Assembly: GCA_910577765.1 (NCBI GenBank)
Contig: CAJTOV010000004.1
Location: forward strand, 1 to 64,000
Direction of reading: 5' to 3'
DNA from: an uncultured Lachnospiraceae bacterium
GTDB taxonomy: Bacteria; Bacillota; Clostridia; Lachnospirales; Lachnospiraceae
DNA length: 64,000 nucleotides
The notes under the pieces are model-generated. The model worked only from the letters and a program-made list of their open reading frames with translations, made no database searches and was not told the origin of the DNA. The position numbers were made by a program, and so were the translations under genes. This document shows positions 19,197-26,922 of the stretch, piece after piece; positions within the stretch are counted from its first letter, which is position 1, and every line of letters begins with the position of its first letter.

Positions 19197-20182
19197 AAAA
19201 GAACCGTCCCACAGACGGCGGCGGCAACTGGATGGATACATACGGCGACATGGTTACACTGCTCCTCTGCTTCTTTGTCATGCTTTACTCTATGTCAAGC
19301 TTAAACCAGCAGAAGTGGGAAGTGTTTGTCCGCAGTATTTACCCGGCGTCCAATGCCAAAGTACAGGAGGATGTTACGGTCAATGGTATTGTGGTGCCGG
19401 ATGAAGAAGATGCCAGCAATACCCAGGGAACCCCGGACATTCCGGAAACAGAGGCAGATATTGACATGGATACCCTGTATCTGACCATTGCCGAAGTCAT
19501 GAATGAGATGGGGATCGACGGGGTCACCATCTCACGCGGGGAGGATTATACCTTTATTGTATTTGAAGATAAGACATTCTTTGACGGGGACAGCTCCGTC
19601 ATGACTGAGGCTGGTAAGCAGACGCTGGATGTGTTCTGTGAGGCCATTGCCCCGGCAGATGAGATGCTGGAGCAGGTGAACATCATGGCCCACACCGCCC
19701 AGGGTGATCCCGACCGGCCCAATAACCCAAGGACGGACCGTATGCTTTCTGCCATGCGTGCCGGCGAAGTGTGTATCTATATCCAGTTAAAGGAAGCCAT
19801 TGATCCGGCAAAGCTGGTGAATATCAGTTACGGACAGTTCCGCCCGGTGGCAGACAACGGCACCCGGGAGGGAAGGGCCAGGAACCGCCGCGTGGAGATC
19901 CTGATGGTGGATAAGGGTGCAGACGTGCACTCCATGAACAAGTATTATGAAGAGTATACCAGTGGTGTCAATGCAGACAAGACGGTAGTTACCGACGGCC
20001 AGCCCGTCAACAGTGATCACGGTTTTGCACCTGCGGACGATTCCTCCGACCAGCCTGTGGAGCAGGACGGCGTGTCCAGCCTTCAGGCGCCCAGGGCAGA
20101 GGAAGGCGGCGGGGAAGCTTCCCCGGAAGCAGCAGCGCCCCCGGCACCAGTCCCGGAACCGGAGGGAGTGCCGGTTCCATAG
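19193..20182 (+). CDS. motB: Flagellar motor stator protein MotB
   Basis: 329 residues; start overlaps the motA stop (ATGA). A single N-terminal membrane helix contains the essential ion-carrying aspartate (YGDMVTLLLCFFVMLYS). A linker rich in Asp/Glu/Pro follows, then the OmpA-like peptidoglycan-binding domain ending in the RARNRRVEILM signature (about residues 225-240). The last ~75 residues form an extra Pro/Ala/Glu-rich tail that typical MotB proteins lack. Whether the motor uses H+ or Na+ cannot be decided from the sequence. Confidence 0.94.
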   Translation: MKKNRPTDGGGNWMDTYGDMVTLLLCFFVMLYSMSSLNQQKWEVFVRSIYPASNAKVQEDVTVNGIVVPDEEDASNTQGTPDIPETEADIDMDTLYLTIAEVMNEMGIDGVTISRGEDYTFIVFEDKTFFDGDSSVMTEAGKQTLDVFCEAIAPADEMLEQVNIMAHTAQGDPDRPNNPRTDRMLSAMRAGEVCIYIQLKEAIDPAKLVNISYGQFRPVADNGTREGRARNRRVEILMVDKGADVHSMNKYYEEYTSGVNADKTVVTDGQPVNSDHGFAPADDSSDQPVEQDGVSSLQAPRAEEGGGEASPEAAAPPAPVPEPEGVPVP

Positions 20183-20253
20183 GCCTTGTTGGAGTCTTCC
20201 AGCAGGCTTTCGGGAACGGTGTCTGAATATTATAGAAAAGGTGGCTTAACGCA

Positions 20254-21342
20254 ATGGCAGATGTATTATCCCAAAGTCAGATTGACGCGCTTTTAAAGTC
20301 CATGCAGAGCAGTGAGCCTGAACCGGAAAGCAAGACCGAGACCAAGGTAGTGGAGCATAAGCAGGAACCGGAGAAGACCAAGTACAGCCGGTACGATTTC
20401 TACAGCCCCAGGAAATTCACCAAAGAAAAGATGAAGATCCTGAGCAGTGTATTCGAAAACTATGCCAGAATCATTACCTCCCAGGTCAACGGTATTTTCC
20501 GTGTTATGACGGATATCACAGTGCTGGAAGTCCAGGAGCGCCGGTATTATGAATATGTCAATGCTTTCCATGAGAATGACTGCATGACGCTGATTGATGC
20601 CACTGTGCCGGAAAAAGGAAAGAATAATGTCCCCCTGATGATGTTCATCACACCGGGACTGGTCATCACCCTGATCAACCATATGCTGGGCGGCGGCGAC
20701 GAGGTGGTAAAGGTAGATTCCGATTACCGCTACTCCGATGTGGAGGTTGCCCTGTACCGCAGGGTGGTGGAATACTTTACCGCGGCTTTGAAAGATGGCT
20801 TTTCCAATTATATTAATATTGAGTTTCAGGTACAGAGAATCGAAGAGAACCCCAGTATGGTCCAGGAGCTTGGTCTGGACGAGACCGTGGCCATCATCCA
20901 TCTCAATGTGGACGTGGCAGGTCTGGCCGTGGAAAAGGTCCGCATCTGTATGCCGGGTACTCTTCTGGAATTTATCTTCCATATGATCGACAGCCGTAAG
21001 CATATTGCCAGAGGCTTTGCTTACGAGGACAACCGGGAGATCATTTTGGACAACATCCGTCATACCCAGCTTCCGGTTACAGGCCAGCTTGGTACGGTGG
21101 AACTTGATTTGAGCGATATCTATCATCTGAAGGTGGGTGACGTCATCGATCTGAACAAACCCAGGAACAGCAGTGTCAAGCTGTTTGTGGGCAGGCAGCC
21201 CTGGTTCACCGGTCAGATGGGGGTATATAAGAAGAATATGGCAATCCGCATCGAGGAACGTACCTACGAGGTGGAAGACGGCCAGGAGGCTGGGGAGGAA
21301 GAAGGAACATTTGAACCGGCCTATGCCCCGGAAGCGGAATGA
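20254..21342 (+). CDS. fliM: Flagellar motor switch protein FliM
   Basis: 362 residues. FliM is the C-ring protein that receives phosphorylated CheY. The CheY-binding N-terminal peptide LSQSQIDALLKSM (residues 5-17) is intact, followed by an acidic/Gln linker, the CheC-like middle domain (KMKILSSVFENYARIITSQVNGI; LGGGDEVV) and a C-terminal FliN-type SpoA domain (TVELDLSDIYHLKVGDVIDLNKP). GAAAAGGTGG lies before the ATG. No fliL is found between motB and fliM. Confidence 0.95.
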   Translation: MADVLSQSQIDALLKSMQSSEPEPESKTETKVVEHKQEPEKTKYSRYDFYSPRKFTKEKMKILSSVFENYARIITSQVNGIFRVMTDITVLEVQERRYYEYVNAFHENDCMTLIDATVPEKGKNNVPLMMFITPGLVITLINHMLGGGDEVVKVDSDYRYSDVEVALYRRVVEYFTAALKDGFSNYINIEFQVQRIEENPSMVQELGLDETVAIIHLNVDVAGLAVEKVRICMPGTLLEFIFHMIDSRKHIARGFAYEDNREIILDNIRHTQLPVTGQLGTVELDLSDIYHLKVGDVIDLNKPRNSSVKLFVGRQPWFTGQMGVYKKNMAIRIEERTYEVEDGQEAGEEEGTFEPAYAPEAE

Positions 21343-21444
21343 CCAGGCAGTCTGTTAGTCTGAGCAGAGAAGTACTATGAAAATCCACTGCCAGCGGGCG
21401 TGGAGGCTTACATAGAGAATTAATGAAAAGAGAGGAAATGGAAA

Positions 21445-21807
21445 ATGGCAAAGATTATGTTGGTAGACGATGCGGCATTTATGAGGATGATGATTAAGAA
21501 GGCGCTGACCGCCAGCGGGTACGATGATTTTGTGGAAGCCCAGGACGGCGCGGAGGCTGTACAGAAGTACAGCGAGGAAAAGCCGGATATGGTGATCATG
21601 GATATCACCATGCCCAACATGGACGGCCTTCAGGCACTGAAGAAGATCAAGGAAGCCGATGCCGGCGCCAAGGTGGTTATGTGTACCGCCATGGGCCAGG
21701 AGAGCATGGTCGTGGATGCAATCAAGTCCGGTGCAAGGGACTTTATCGTGAAGCCCTTCAATTCCGAGAGAATTGTACAGACTGTCAATGCTGTGCTGGG
21801 GAAATAG
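21445..21807 (+). CDS. cheY: Chemotaxis response regulator CheY
   Basis: A 120-residue single receiver domain. It carries the acidic pair (DDA, residues 8-9), phospho-acceptor Asp53 (VIMDITMP), the conserved Thr/Ala of CTAMG and Lys in VKPFN. Phosphorylated by CheA, it would bind FliM and possibly the FliY peptides to switch rotation. GAGAGGAAATGG precedes the ATG. Its placement between fliM and flgC/fliY supports assignment as the motor-binding CheY rather than another receiver. Confidence 0.93.
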   Translation: MAKIMLVDDAAFMRMMIKKALTASGYDDFVEAQDGAEAVQKYSEEKPDMVIMDITMPNMDGLQALKKIKEADAGAKVVMCTAMGQESMVVDAIKSGARDFIVKPFNSERIVQTVNAVLGK

Positions 21808-21825
21808 CATCCGGGAGGAATTAAG

Positions 21826-22284
21826 ATGGCATTTTTGAGTTCTTTTGATATTTGTGCGTCCGGCCTGAGCGCCCAGAGACTCAGGATGGATATTGCCGCA
21901 GAAAATATCGCGAATATTGACACGACACGCACCCAGGGCGGAGGCTCCTACCGGAGGAAGGATGTAGTCTTTGAAAGCTTTGGCTCCACTTCTTTCCGTG
22001 AGTCCCTGCGCAACGCTTCCCTTGGACGTGGCTATACCAGTACCGTCCAGGGCGGAAAAGGGGTCAGGGTCGCCGACATTATTGAAGATGACAGGGAGAT
22101 GAAGCGGGTCTACAATCCGGAGCATCCCGACGCAGACGCGGACGGTTATGTGAACCTTCCCAATGTGGACCTGCTTAAGGAAACCGTGGACAGTATGTCC
22201 GCAACCAGGTCCTATGAGGCTAATATTACGGCCTTTAATGCGATGAAGCTGATGGCCCAGAAAGCATTAGAAATCGGGAAATAA
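21826..22284 (+). CDS. flgC: Flagellar proximal rod protein FlgC
   Basis: 152 residues. The N-terminal rod motif LSAQRLRMDIAAENIANIDTTRTQGGG and the C-terminal VNLPNVDLLKETVDSMSATRSYEANITAFNAMKLMAQKALEIGK are characteristic of FlgC. It builds the proximal rod with FlgB. Its location between cheY and fliY, rather than next to flgB, is unusual; the sequence itself is full length and well conserved. GGGAGGAATTAAG precedes the ATG. Confidence 0.93.
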   Translation: MAFLSSFDICASGLSAQRLRMDIAAENIANIDTTRTQGGGSYRRKDVVFESFGSTSFRESLRNASLGRGYTSTVQGGKGVRVADIIEDDREMKRVYNPEHPDADADGYVNLPNVDLLKETVDSMSATRSYEANITAFNAMKLMAQKALEIGK

Positions 22285-22308
22285 CGCATAACAAAAGGAG
22301 ATTAGAAA

Positions 22309-23679
22309 ATGGGTGCTAACAGCTTTAACGAAATGGAAATAGACGCCATTGGCGAGATTATGAATATCAGCCTCGGCGCGTCAGCGACAGCGGTTTCCAC
22401 TATGCTGGGCACAGCAGTGAACATAACGACACCTGTCGTCCGAATCCTCACCGGCGACCAGTTCGAGTACAAGAAGCTGGAACCGGCTGTAGGAGTGGAA
22501 ATCGCATATGTCAAGGGTCTGGACGGACGCAATATTATGATGTTCAGCCGCAATGATGTCCGCATCATTGTGGGCATGATGATGGGGGAAGAGATTCCGC
22601 CGGAAGCCTTTGAACTGGATGAAATGAACCGCAGTGCCATCTGTGAGGTCATGAACCAGATGATGGGATCTTCGGCTACGGCCTTGTCCGAATTCCTGGG
22701 GATGCCTGTGGATATTTCCACTCCGGTCTCCTTTGAGGTGGAAAGCGAGGTAGTATTTAAGGAGAAGTATTTCCCCGGCAACAGCAGTATGGTGGTGGTC
22801 CGTTTCTCCCTGGAGATTGAGGGCCAGTTAAAGAGTGAATTCTTCAACATTCTGTCCGAACCGCTGGTGAAGCGGCTTCTGGAGCCTTTCCAGGTGTCCA
22901 TGAGCCAGGCGGCAGAGCCGGCGCCGGCACCTGCTCCGGAACCGGCACCGGAACCGGAACCAGAGGGTCCCGGAGCCCAGAAGGTTATGTCCCAGGCAGA
23001 TATCGAGGCACTGATGAAGTCTGCCCAGGCAGAGGAGCCTGCCCCGTCTCCGGAACCTTCCGGCGGTATGATGTCCCAGGCGGAGATCGAGGCACTGATG
23101 CAGGCGTCCCAGCCGGCAGCGCCCCAGCCCGAGCCCCAGACAGCGGCTCCGGCAGCGCCCCAGGCTCCTGCCCCGCAGCCGGTTCCCCAGGCACCCGTGC
23201 CCCAGCCGGGACAGATGCCTTATCCGGCTTACCAGGCAGCCCCCGATCCGCTTATGCTACAGCTTCTCAATCAGATGCAGCAGTCCCAGATGCAGATGAT
23301 GGAAATGATGAACAGCATGAAGGAGAAGGCAAAGGAGCCCCAGAGAAGCTCCGAACCGTCCCTGATCCGCCCCATGAGTTCCCTGGTACTGGAGGACGAC
23401 GGCGGAGACGGCGTGGAGAGCCGGACCAACCAGGAGATGCTGATGAAGGTTCCGCTGGAGATTTCCGTGGAGATCGGGCGGACCAAGAAGCTGGTAAAGG
23501 ATATTCTGGAGTTTACCCAGGGTTCTCTCGTTGTGCTTGACAAGATGGCAGGAGAGCAGGCAGACCTGTATGTCAATGGCCAGTGTATCGCCAAAGGCGA
23601 TATCGTGGTGGTTGAGGATAATTTCGGCATCCGTATCACAGAGATCGTTGCCAGGAACCTGATTCCGGAGAGTTTGTAA
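22309..23679 (+). CDS. fliY: Flagellar switch phosphatase/C-ring protein FliY (CheC-like + FliN)
   Basis: 456 residues. The N-terminal ~200 residues form a CheC-like phosphatase with two active-site motifs (DAIGEIMN near 12-19 and SAICEVMN near 108-115), expected to dephosphorylate CheY-P at the switch. A Pro/Ala/Glu-rich linker holds two copies of a FliM-like CheY-binding peptide, MSQADIEALMKS (about 227) and MSQAEIEALMQA (about 255). After a Gln/Met-rich stretch the C-terminal FliN/SpoA domain (VPLEISVEIGRTKKLVKDILEFTQGSL; FGIRITEI) builds the C-ring. The double internal peptide is unusual. The last base overlaps fliO. Confidence 0.93.
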   Translation: MGANSFNEMEIDAIGEIMNISLGASATAVSTMLGTAVNITTPVVRILTGDQFEYKKLEPAVGVEIAYVKGLDGRNIMMFSRNDVRIIVGMMMGEEIPPEAFELDEMNRSAICEVMNQMMGSSATALSEFLGMPVDISTPVSFEVESEVVFKEKYFPGNSSMVVVRFSLEIEGQLKSEFFNILSEPLVKRLLEPFQVSMSQAAEPAPAPAPEPAPEPEPEGPGAQKVMSQADIEALMKSAQAEEPAPSPEPSGGMMSQAEIEALMQASQPAAPQPEPQTAAPAAPQAPAPQPVPQAPVPQPGQMPYPAYQAAPDPLMLQLLNQMQQSQMQMMEMMNSMKEKAKEPQRSSEPSLIRPMSSLVLEDDGGDGVESRTNQEMLMKVPLEISVEIGRTKKLVKDILEFTQGSLVVLDKMAGEQADLYVNGQCIAKGDIVVVEDNFGIRITEIVARNLIPESL

Positions 23680-24026
23680 TGGGAGATGATTTTTTGTCAC
23701 TGATGGGGGCACTGCTGGCAGTGGTGTTCGTGCTTCTGCTGGCATACTGCTTCAGCCGCGCCCTGGGAAAGACCTGGGTCCGCAGCTCCAGGGACAGTAT
23801 GCTCCGGATTGCCGGGCAGCTTCAGATCGGGGCTGACAGGCATCTGCTGCTTGTCAGACTCATGGACCGGAATTTTCTCATCGGTTCCAGTCCGGCCGGT
23901 ATCCAGCTTCTGGCTGAGATCCAGGGAGAGCTGCCGGAGAAGGAACCGGCGGCGGGCAAGGTCCCGGACCAGGTGTTCGCGGGTCTGCTCCGAAGATACG
24001 CCAAGAAGGAGGAAGACCATGAATGA
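23679..24026 (+). CDS. fliO: Flagellar biosynthetic protein FliO/FliZ
   Basis: 115 residues. One membrane segment near the N-terminus (LMGALLAVVFVLLLAYCFS) is followed by a cytoplasmic domain with IAGQLQIGADRHLLLVRLMDRNFLIGSSPAGIQLLAEI, the FliO pattern. FliO assists FliP ring assembly in the export gate. The start overlaps the fliY stop and the end overlaps the fliP start by 8 bases, so translation is probably coupled. FliO is weakly conserved, but the position immediately before fliP makes the call safe. Confidence 0.88.
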   Translation: MGDDFLSLMGALLAVVFVLLLAYCFSRALGKTWVRSSRDSMLRIAGQLQIGADRHLLLVRLMDRNFLIGSSPAGIQLLAEIQGELPEKEPAAGKVPDQVFAGLLRRYAKKEEDHE

Positions 24027-24675
24027 ACTTCTGACGGGCCTGAACGGAGGCAGTGTTCCGGTTCTGGACATGATCATCACGCTGACACTGGTGGCGCTTC
24101 TGCCCTCCATTGTGGTGATGATGACCTCCTTTACCAGAATCATTATTATCCTGTCCTTTACCAGGACAGCCATGGGAGCCCAGCAGAATCCGCCCAATAT
24201 GGTCCTGACCGGGATCGCCCTGTTTCTGACTCTGTACATCATGAGCCCGGTAATCAGTGAGATCCAGCAGACCGCTTATGACCCTTATGTGCGGGGAGAG
24301 ATCTCCCAGCAGGAGGCGGTGTCCAGGCTGGAGGACCCTATGAAGCGGTTCATGCTCCGCAATACAGAGAAGACTACCCTGGACCGCTTTGTGGAGATGT
24401 CAGGCACCCAGGTCCGGGACAATGTGGAAGAATATCCCCTGACGGTGGTGACGCCGGCCTTTATGACCTCGGAGCTTAAGAAAGGATTCCTGGCAGGGTT
24501 TCTGCTCTATCTGCCCTTCCTGCTGATTGATGTGGTGGTAGCCACGACCCTGATGTCCATGGGTATGGTGATGCTGCCGCCGACTATGATTGCCATGCCG
24601 TTCAAGCTTCTGCTGTTTGTGACTGTGGACGGGTGGGAGCTTCTGTTCGCCACCATTGTGTCCAACTTCCGGTAG
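24019..24675 (+). CDS. fliP: Flagellar export gate protein FliP
   Basis: 218 residues from ATG 24019 with AAGGAGGAAG upstream. FliP forms the pentameric core of the export gate. Family motifs are strong: IVVMMTSFTRIIIILSFTRTAMGAQQNPPNMVLTGIALFLTLYIM, VVTPAFMTSELKKGFLAGFLLYLPFLLIDVVVATTLMSMGMVMLPP. It lacks the cleavable N-terminal signal found in many Proteobacterial FliP proteins, which is normal for this group. Confidence 0.95.
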   Translation: MNELLTGLNGGSVPVLDMIITLTLVALLPSIVVMMTSFTRIIIILSFTRTAMGAQQNPPNMVLTGIALFLTLYIMSPVISEIQQTAYDPYVRGEISQQEAVSRLEDPMKRFMLRNTEKTTLDRFVEMSGTQVRDNVEEYPLTVVTPAFMTSELKKGFLAGFLLYLPFLLIDVVVATTLMSMGMVMLPPTMIAMPFKLLLFVTVDGWELLFATIVSNFR

Positions 24676-24726
24676 AACCGGGCAAAAAGGCAGGAAAACG
24701 TTGTGTGGGTCTCACAGGAGGTAGCC

Positions 24727-24990
24727 ATGAACAATTTAGAGGTACTTGATATCTTATACCAGGCATTCCAGCTGGCTCTGAGGCTGGCGATGCCTTTTCT
24801 GCTTACCAGTATGATTGTAGGTGTGGTGATTGCCATATTCCAGGCAGCCACCCAGATCAATGAGCAGACACTGACCTTTGTGCCGAAGCTTCTGGCTATT
24901 CTTGCAATGATGGGGATACTGGGGAGTTCCATGCTGGTGTCCCTCCAGGATTTTTACCGTTCCATGCTTTCCATCATAGCCGGGAGTTAA
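24727..24990 (+). CDS. fliQ: Flagellar export gate protein FliQ
   Basis: 87 residues from ATG 24727 with ACAGGAGG 7 bases upstream. Two hydrophobic helices (LALRLAMPFLLTSMIVGVVIAIFQAATQINEQTLTFVPK and LLAILAMMGILGSSMLVSL) match FliQ, which wraps around the FliP/FliR core. It lies between fliP and fliR in the conserved order. Confidence 0.94.
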   Translation: MNNLEVLDILYQAFQLALRLAMPFLLTSMIVGVVIAIFQAATQINEQTLTFVPKLLAILAMMGILGSSMLVSLQDFYRSMLSIIAGS

Positions 24991-24995
24991 GATAG

Positions 24996-25748
24996 ATGCT
25001 GATACTGTTTACCCTGATTTTGGCACGTATGAGCGGGGCCATTGGAATGAATCCCATATTCCGCCAGTCCAGTCTGCCCAGGAACATAAGGGCAGCGTTT
25101 ATTCTGGTGCTTTCGGTCATGCTTTATGTGAGCCATGAGGGCGGCCTGGTGCGGGAGCCCGCAGGGCTTCTGGAATTTATGGTCATGCTGCTGATGGAGC
25201 TGTTCTTCGGCATGGTACTGGGATTTGCCATGGAGCTTTCCTTTTTCACGGTCCGGTATGCAGCCGGTGTAATGGATTCCGTTATGGGTCTGAATATGGC
25301 CCAGGTCTATGACCCGGTCCACGGCACCCAGATGACCCTGACCGCAGGGCTGTATAATGCCTTCCTGATCCTTCTGTTCATAGCCACCAACGGACATGTG
25401 CGGCTGATCAGTATTTATTACGGCTCGTCGGCGCTGGTTCCTTTTGGAACCGTCACGTTTAAGCCGGAGCTTGCTCTGGCAGTGGTTGACATGTTTTACG
25501 GCGGGATTCTTATGGGTATGCAGCTTGCCTTTCCCATTATAGCCATGGAGATGGTGGCGGAGACAGCCGTGGGAATCCTGATGCGGATGATTCCGCAGAT
25601 TAATGTGTTTTCCATTAATTTCCAAATGAAAATAATCGTGGGGCTTTCCATGCTTCTGCTCCTGTTCAGCCCCATGTCCGATAAATTGTATATAGTCCTG
25701 AACAACATGTACCAGTCCCTGGAGCGGCTGGTGATGCTGATGCGGTAA
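24996..25748 (+). CDS. fliR: Flagellar export gate protein FliR
   Basis: 250 residues, strongly hydrophobic with about six membrane segments. The FliR pattern is seen in ILARMSGAIGMNPIFRQSSLPRNIRAAFILVLSVML, ELFFGMVLGFAMELSFFTVRYAAGVMDSVMGLNMAQVYDPVHG and PQINVFSINFQMKIIVGLSML. FliR completes the helical FliPQR gate. The ATG begins only 5 bases after the fliQ stop. Confidence 0.95.
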   Translation: MLILFTLILARMSGAIGMNPIFRQSSLPRNIRAAFILVLSVMLYVSHEGGLVREPAGLLEFMVMLLMELFFGMVLGFAMELSFFTVRYAAGVMDSVMGLNMAQVYDPVHGTQMTLTAGLYNAFLILLFIATNGHVRLISIYYGSSALVPFGTVTFKPELALAVVDMFYGGILMGMQLAFPIIAMEMVAETAVGILMRMIPQINVFSINFQMKIIVGLSMLLLLFSPMSDKLYIVLNNMYQSLERLVMLMR

Positions 25749-25808
25749 GCCGCGGGTGACGGCCCGGATATTCCGGCAGTCACGGCGGCGGAAAGGAAGT
25801 GGTGGGGC

Positions 25809-26885
25809 TTGGCAGAAAGTAATGGACAGGAAAAGACTGAGCAGCCTACCAGTAAGCGGCGGAGCGACGCCCGCAAGGACGGTAACGTCCTTCAGAGCCG
25901 GGAGATATCCACAGTAGTGATGCTGATCGGGGTCTTCTGGGTGGCAAGGATCATGATGCCCCACATATACGTGACGCTCCGCGATTACATGAAGCTGCTT
26001 TTAGGCGGCGCAGGACAGTCCCAGGCCTCCCTTCTGACTTACCAGTTATTTATGCTTTCCGTGGTGTCCTTTGCCAAATGCGCCCTGCCCCTGCTTTTAG
26101 TGGCCATGGTCTGCGGCATTGTGGCCGGCGGAACCCAGACCAAATTCAATGTGACCTTCAAGGTGCTCCGGCCCAAGTTCAGCAAGCTGAACCCCATTAA
26201 GGGCATAAAGAACCTGTTTTCTTTAAAGAAGATTGTGGACCTGGTGAAGAACCTGATCAAGATCTGTATCCTTCTGGTGATCCTTTACAATATTATTAAG
26301 GATGATCTGGAAGCCATTGCCAGGACCATTGACATGATGCCCTTTAACTCGTCTATTCTGATGCTGAACATGATGTTCAGCCTGGTTGTCAAGGTCTGTA
26401 TCGCCTTTGTGGTGATTGCCTTTCTGGACTATCTCTACCAGAGATGGGATTATGAGAGAAACTTAAAGATGACCAAGCAGGAAGTCAAGGATGAGTATAA
26501 GCAGACCGAAGGAAATCCGGAGATCAAGGGAAGAATCCGCCGGATTCAGCGGCAGATGGCCATGAGCCGTATGATGCAGAAGGTGCCCCAGGCGGATGTG
26601 GTAGTGAAGAACCCTACCCACTTTGCAGTGGCTCTCAAGTATGACCCGGATCATTATGGGGCTCCCGTTGTGCTGGCCAAGGGCCAGGACAGTCTGGCCC
26701 TGCGGATCATCAAAAAGGCAGAGGAGAGCGGGGTATACGTGCTGGAGAACCGGCCTCTGGCCAGGGCTCTGTACGCTTCCTGCCAATTGGACCGGGAGAT
26801 CCCCGCCGAGTATTACGGTGCGGTGGCGGAGATTCTGGTATATATTTACAAGGCTACCAACCGGGAAGATATGTTTAACCGGTAA
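25809..26885 (+). CDS. flhB: Flagellar export switch protein FlhB
   Basis: 358 residues from a TTG start; AAAGGAAG and GGTGGGG lie upstream. FlhB controls the switch from rod/hook to filament export. The N-terminus (KTEQPTSKRRSDARKDGNVLQSREI) and four membrane segments are typical. The cytoplasmic domain carries the autocleavage motif NPTH (about residues 268-271) and continues FAVALKYDPDHYGAPVVLAKG. A separate gene at 50876 encodes a second, stand-alone copy of this C-terminal domain. Confidence 0.95.
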   Translation: MAESNGQEKTEQPTSKRRSDARKDGNVLQSREISTVVMLIGVFWVARIMMPHIYVTLRDYMKLLLGGAGQSQASLLTYQLFMLSVVSFAKCALPLLLVAMVCGIVAGGTQTKFNVTFKVLRPKFSKLNPIKGIKNLFSLKKIVDLVKNLIKICILLVILYNIIKDDLEAIARTIDMMPFNSSILMLNMMFSLVVKVCIAFVVIAFLDYLYQRWDYERNLKMTKQEVKDEYKQTEGNPEIKGRIRRIQRQMAMSRMMQKVPQADVVVKNPTHFAVALKYDPDHYGAPVVLAKGQDSLALRIIKKAEESGVYVLENRPLARALYASCQLDREIPAEYYGAVAEILVYIYKATNREDMFNR

Positions 26886-26922
26886 CGTATTTATAAAGAC
26901 TGAAACAGATGGAGTATGCAGG

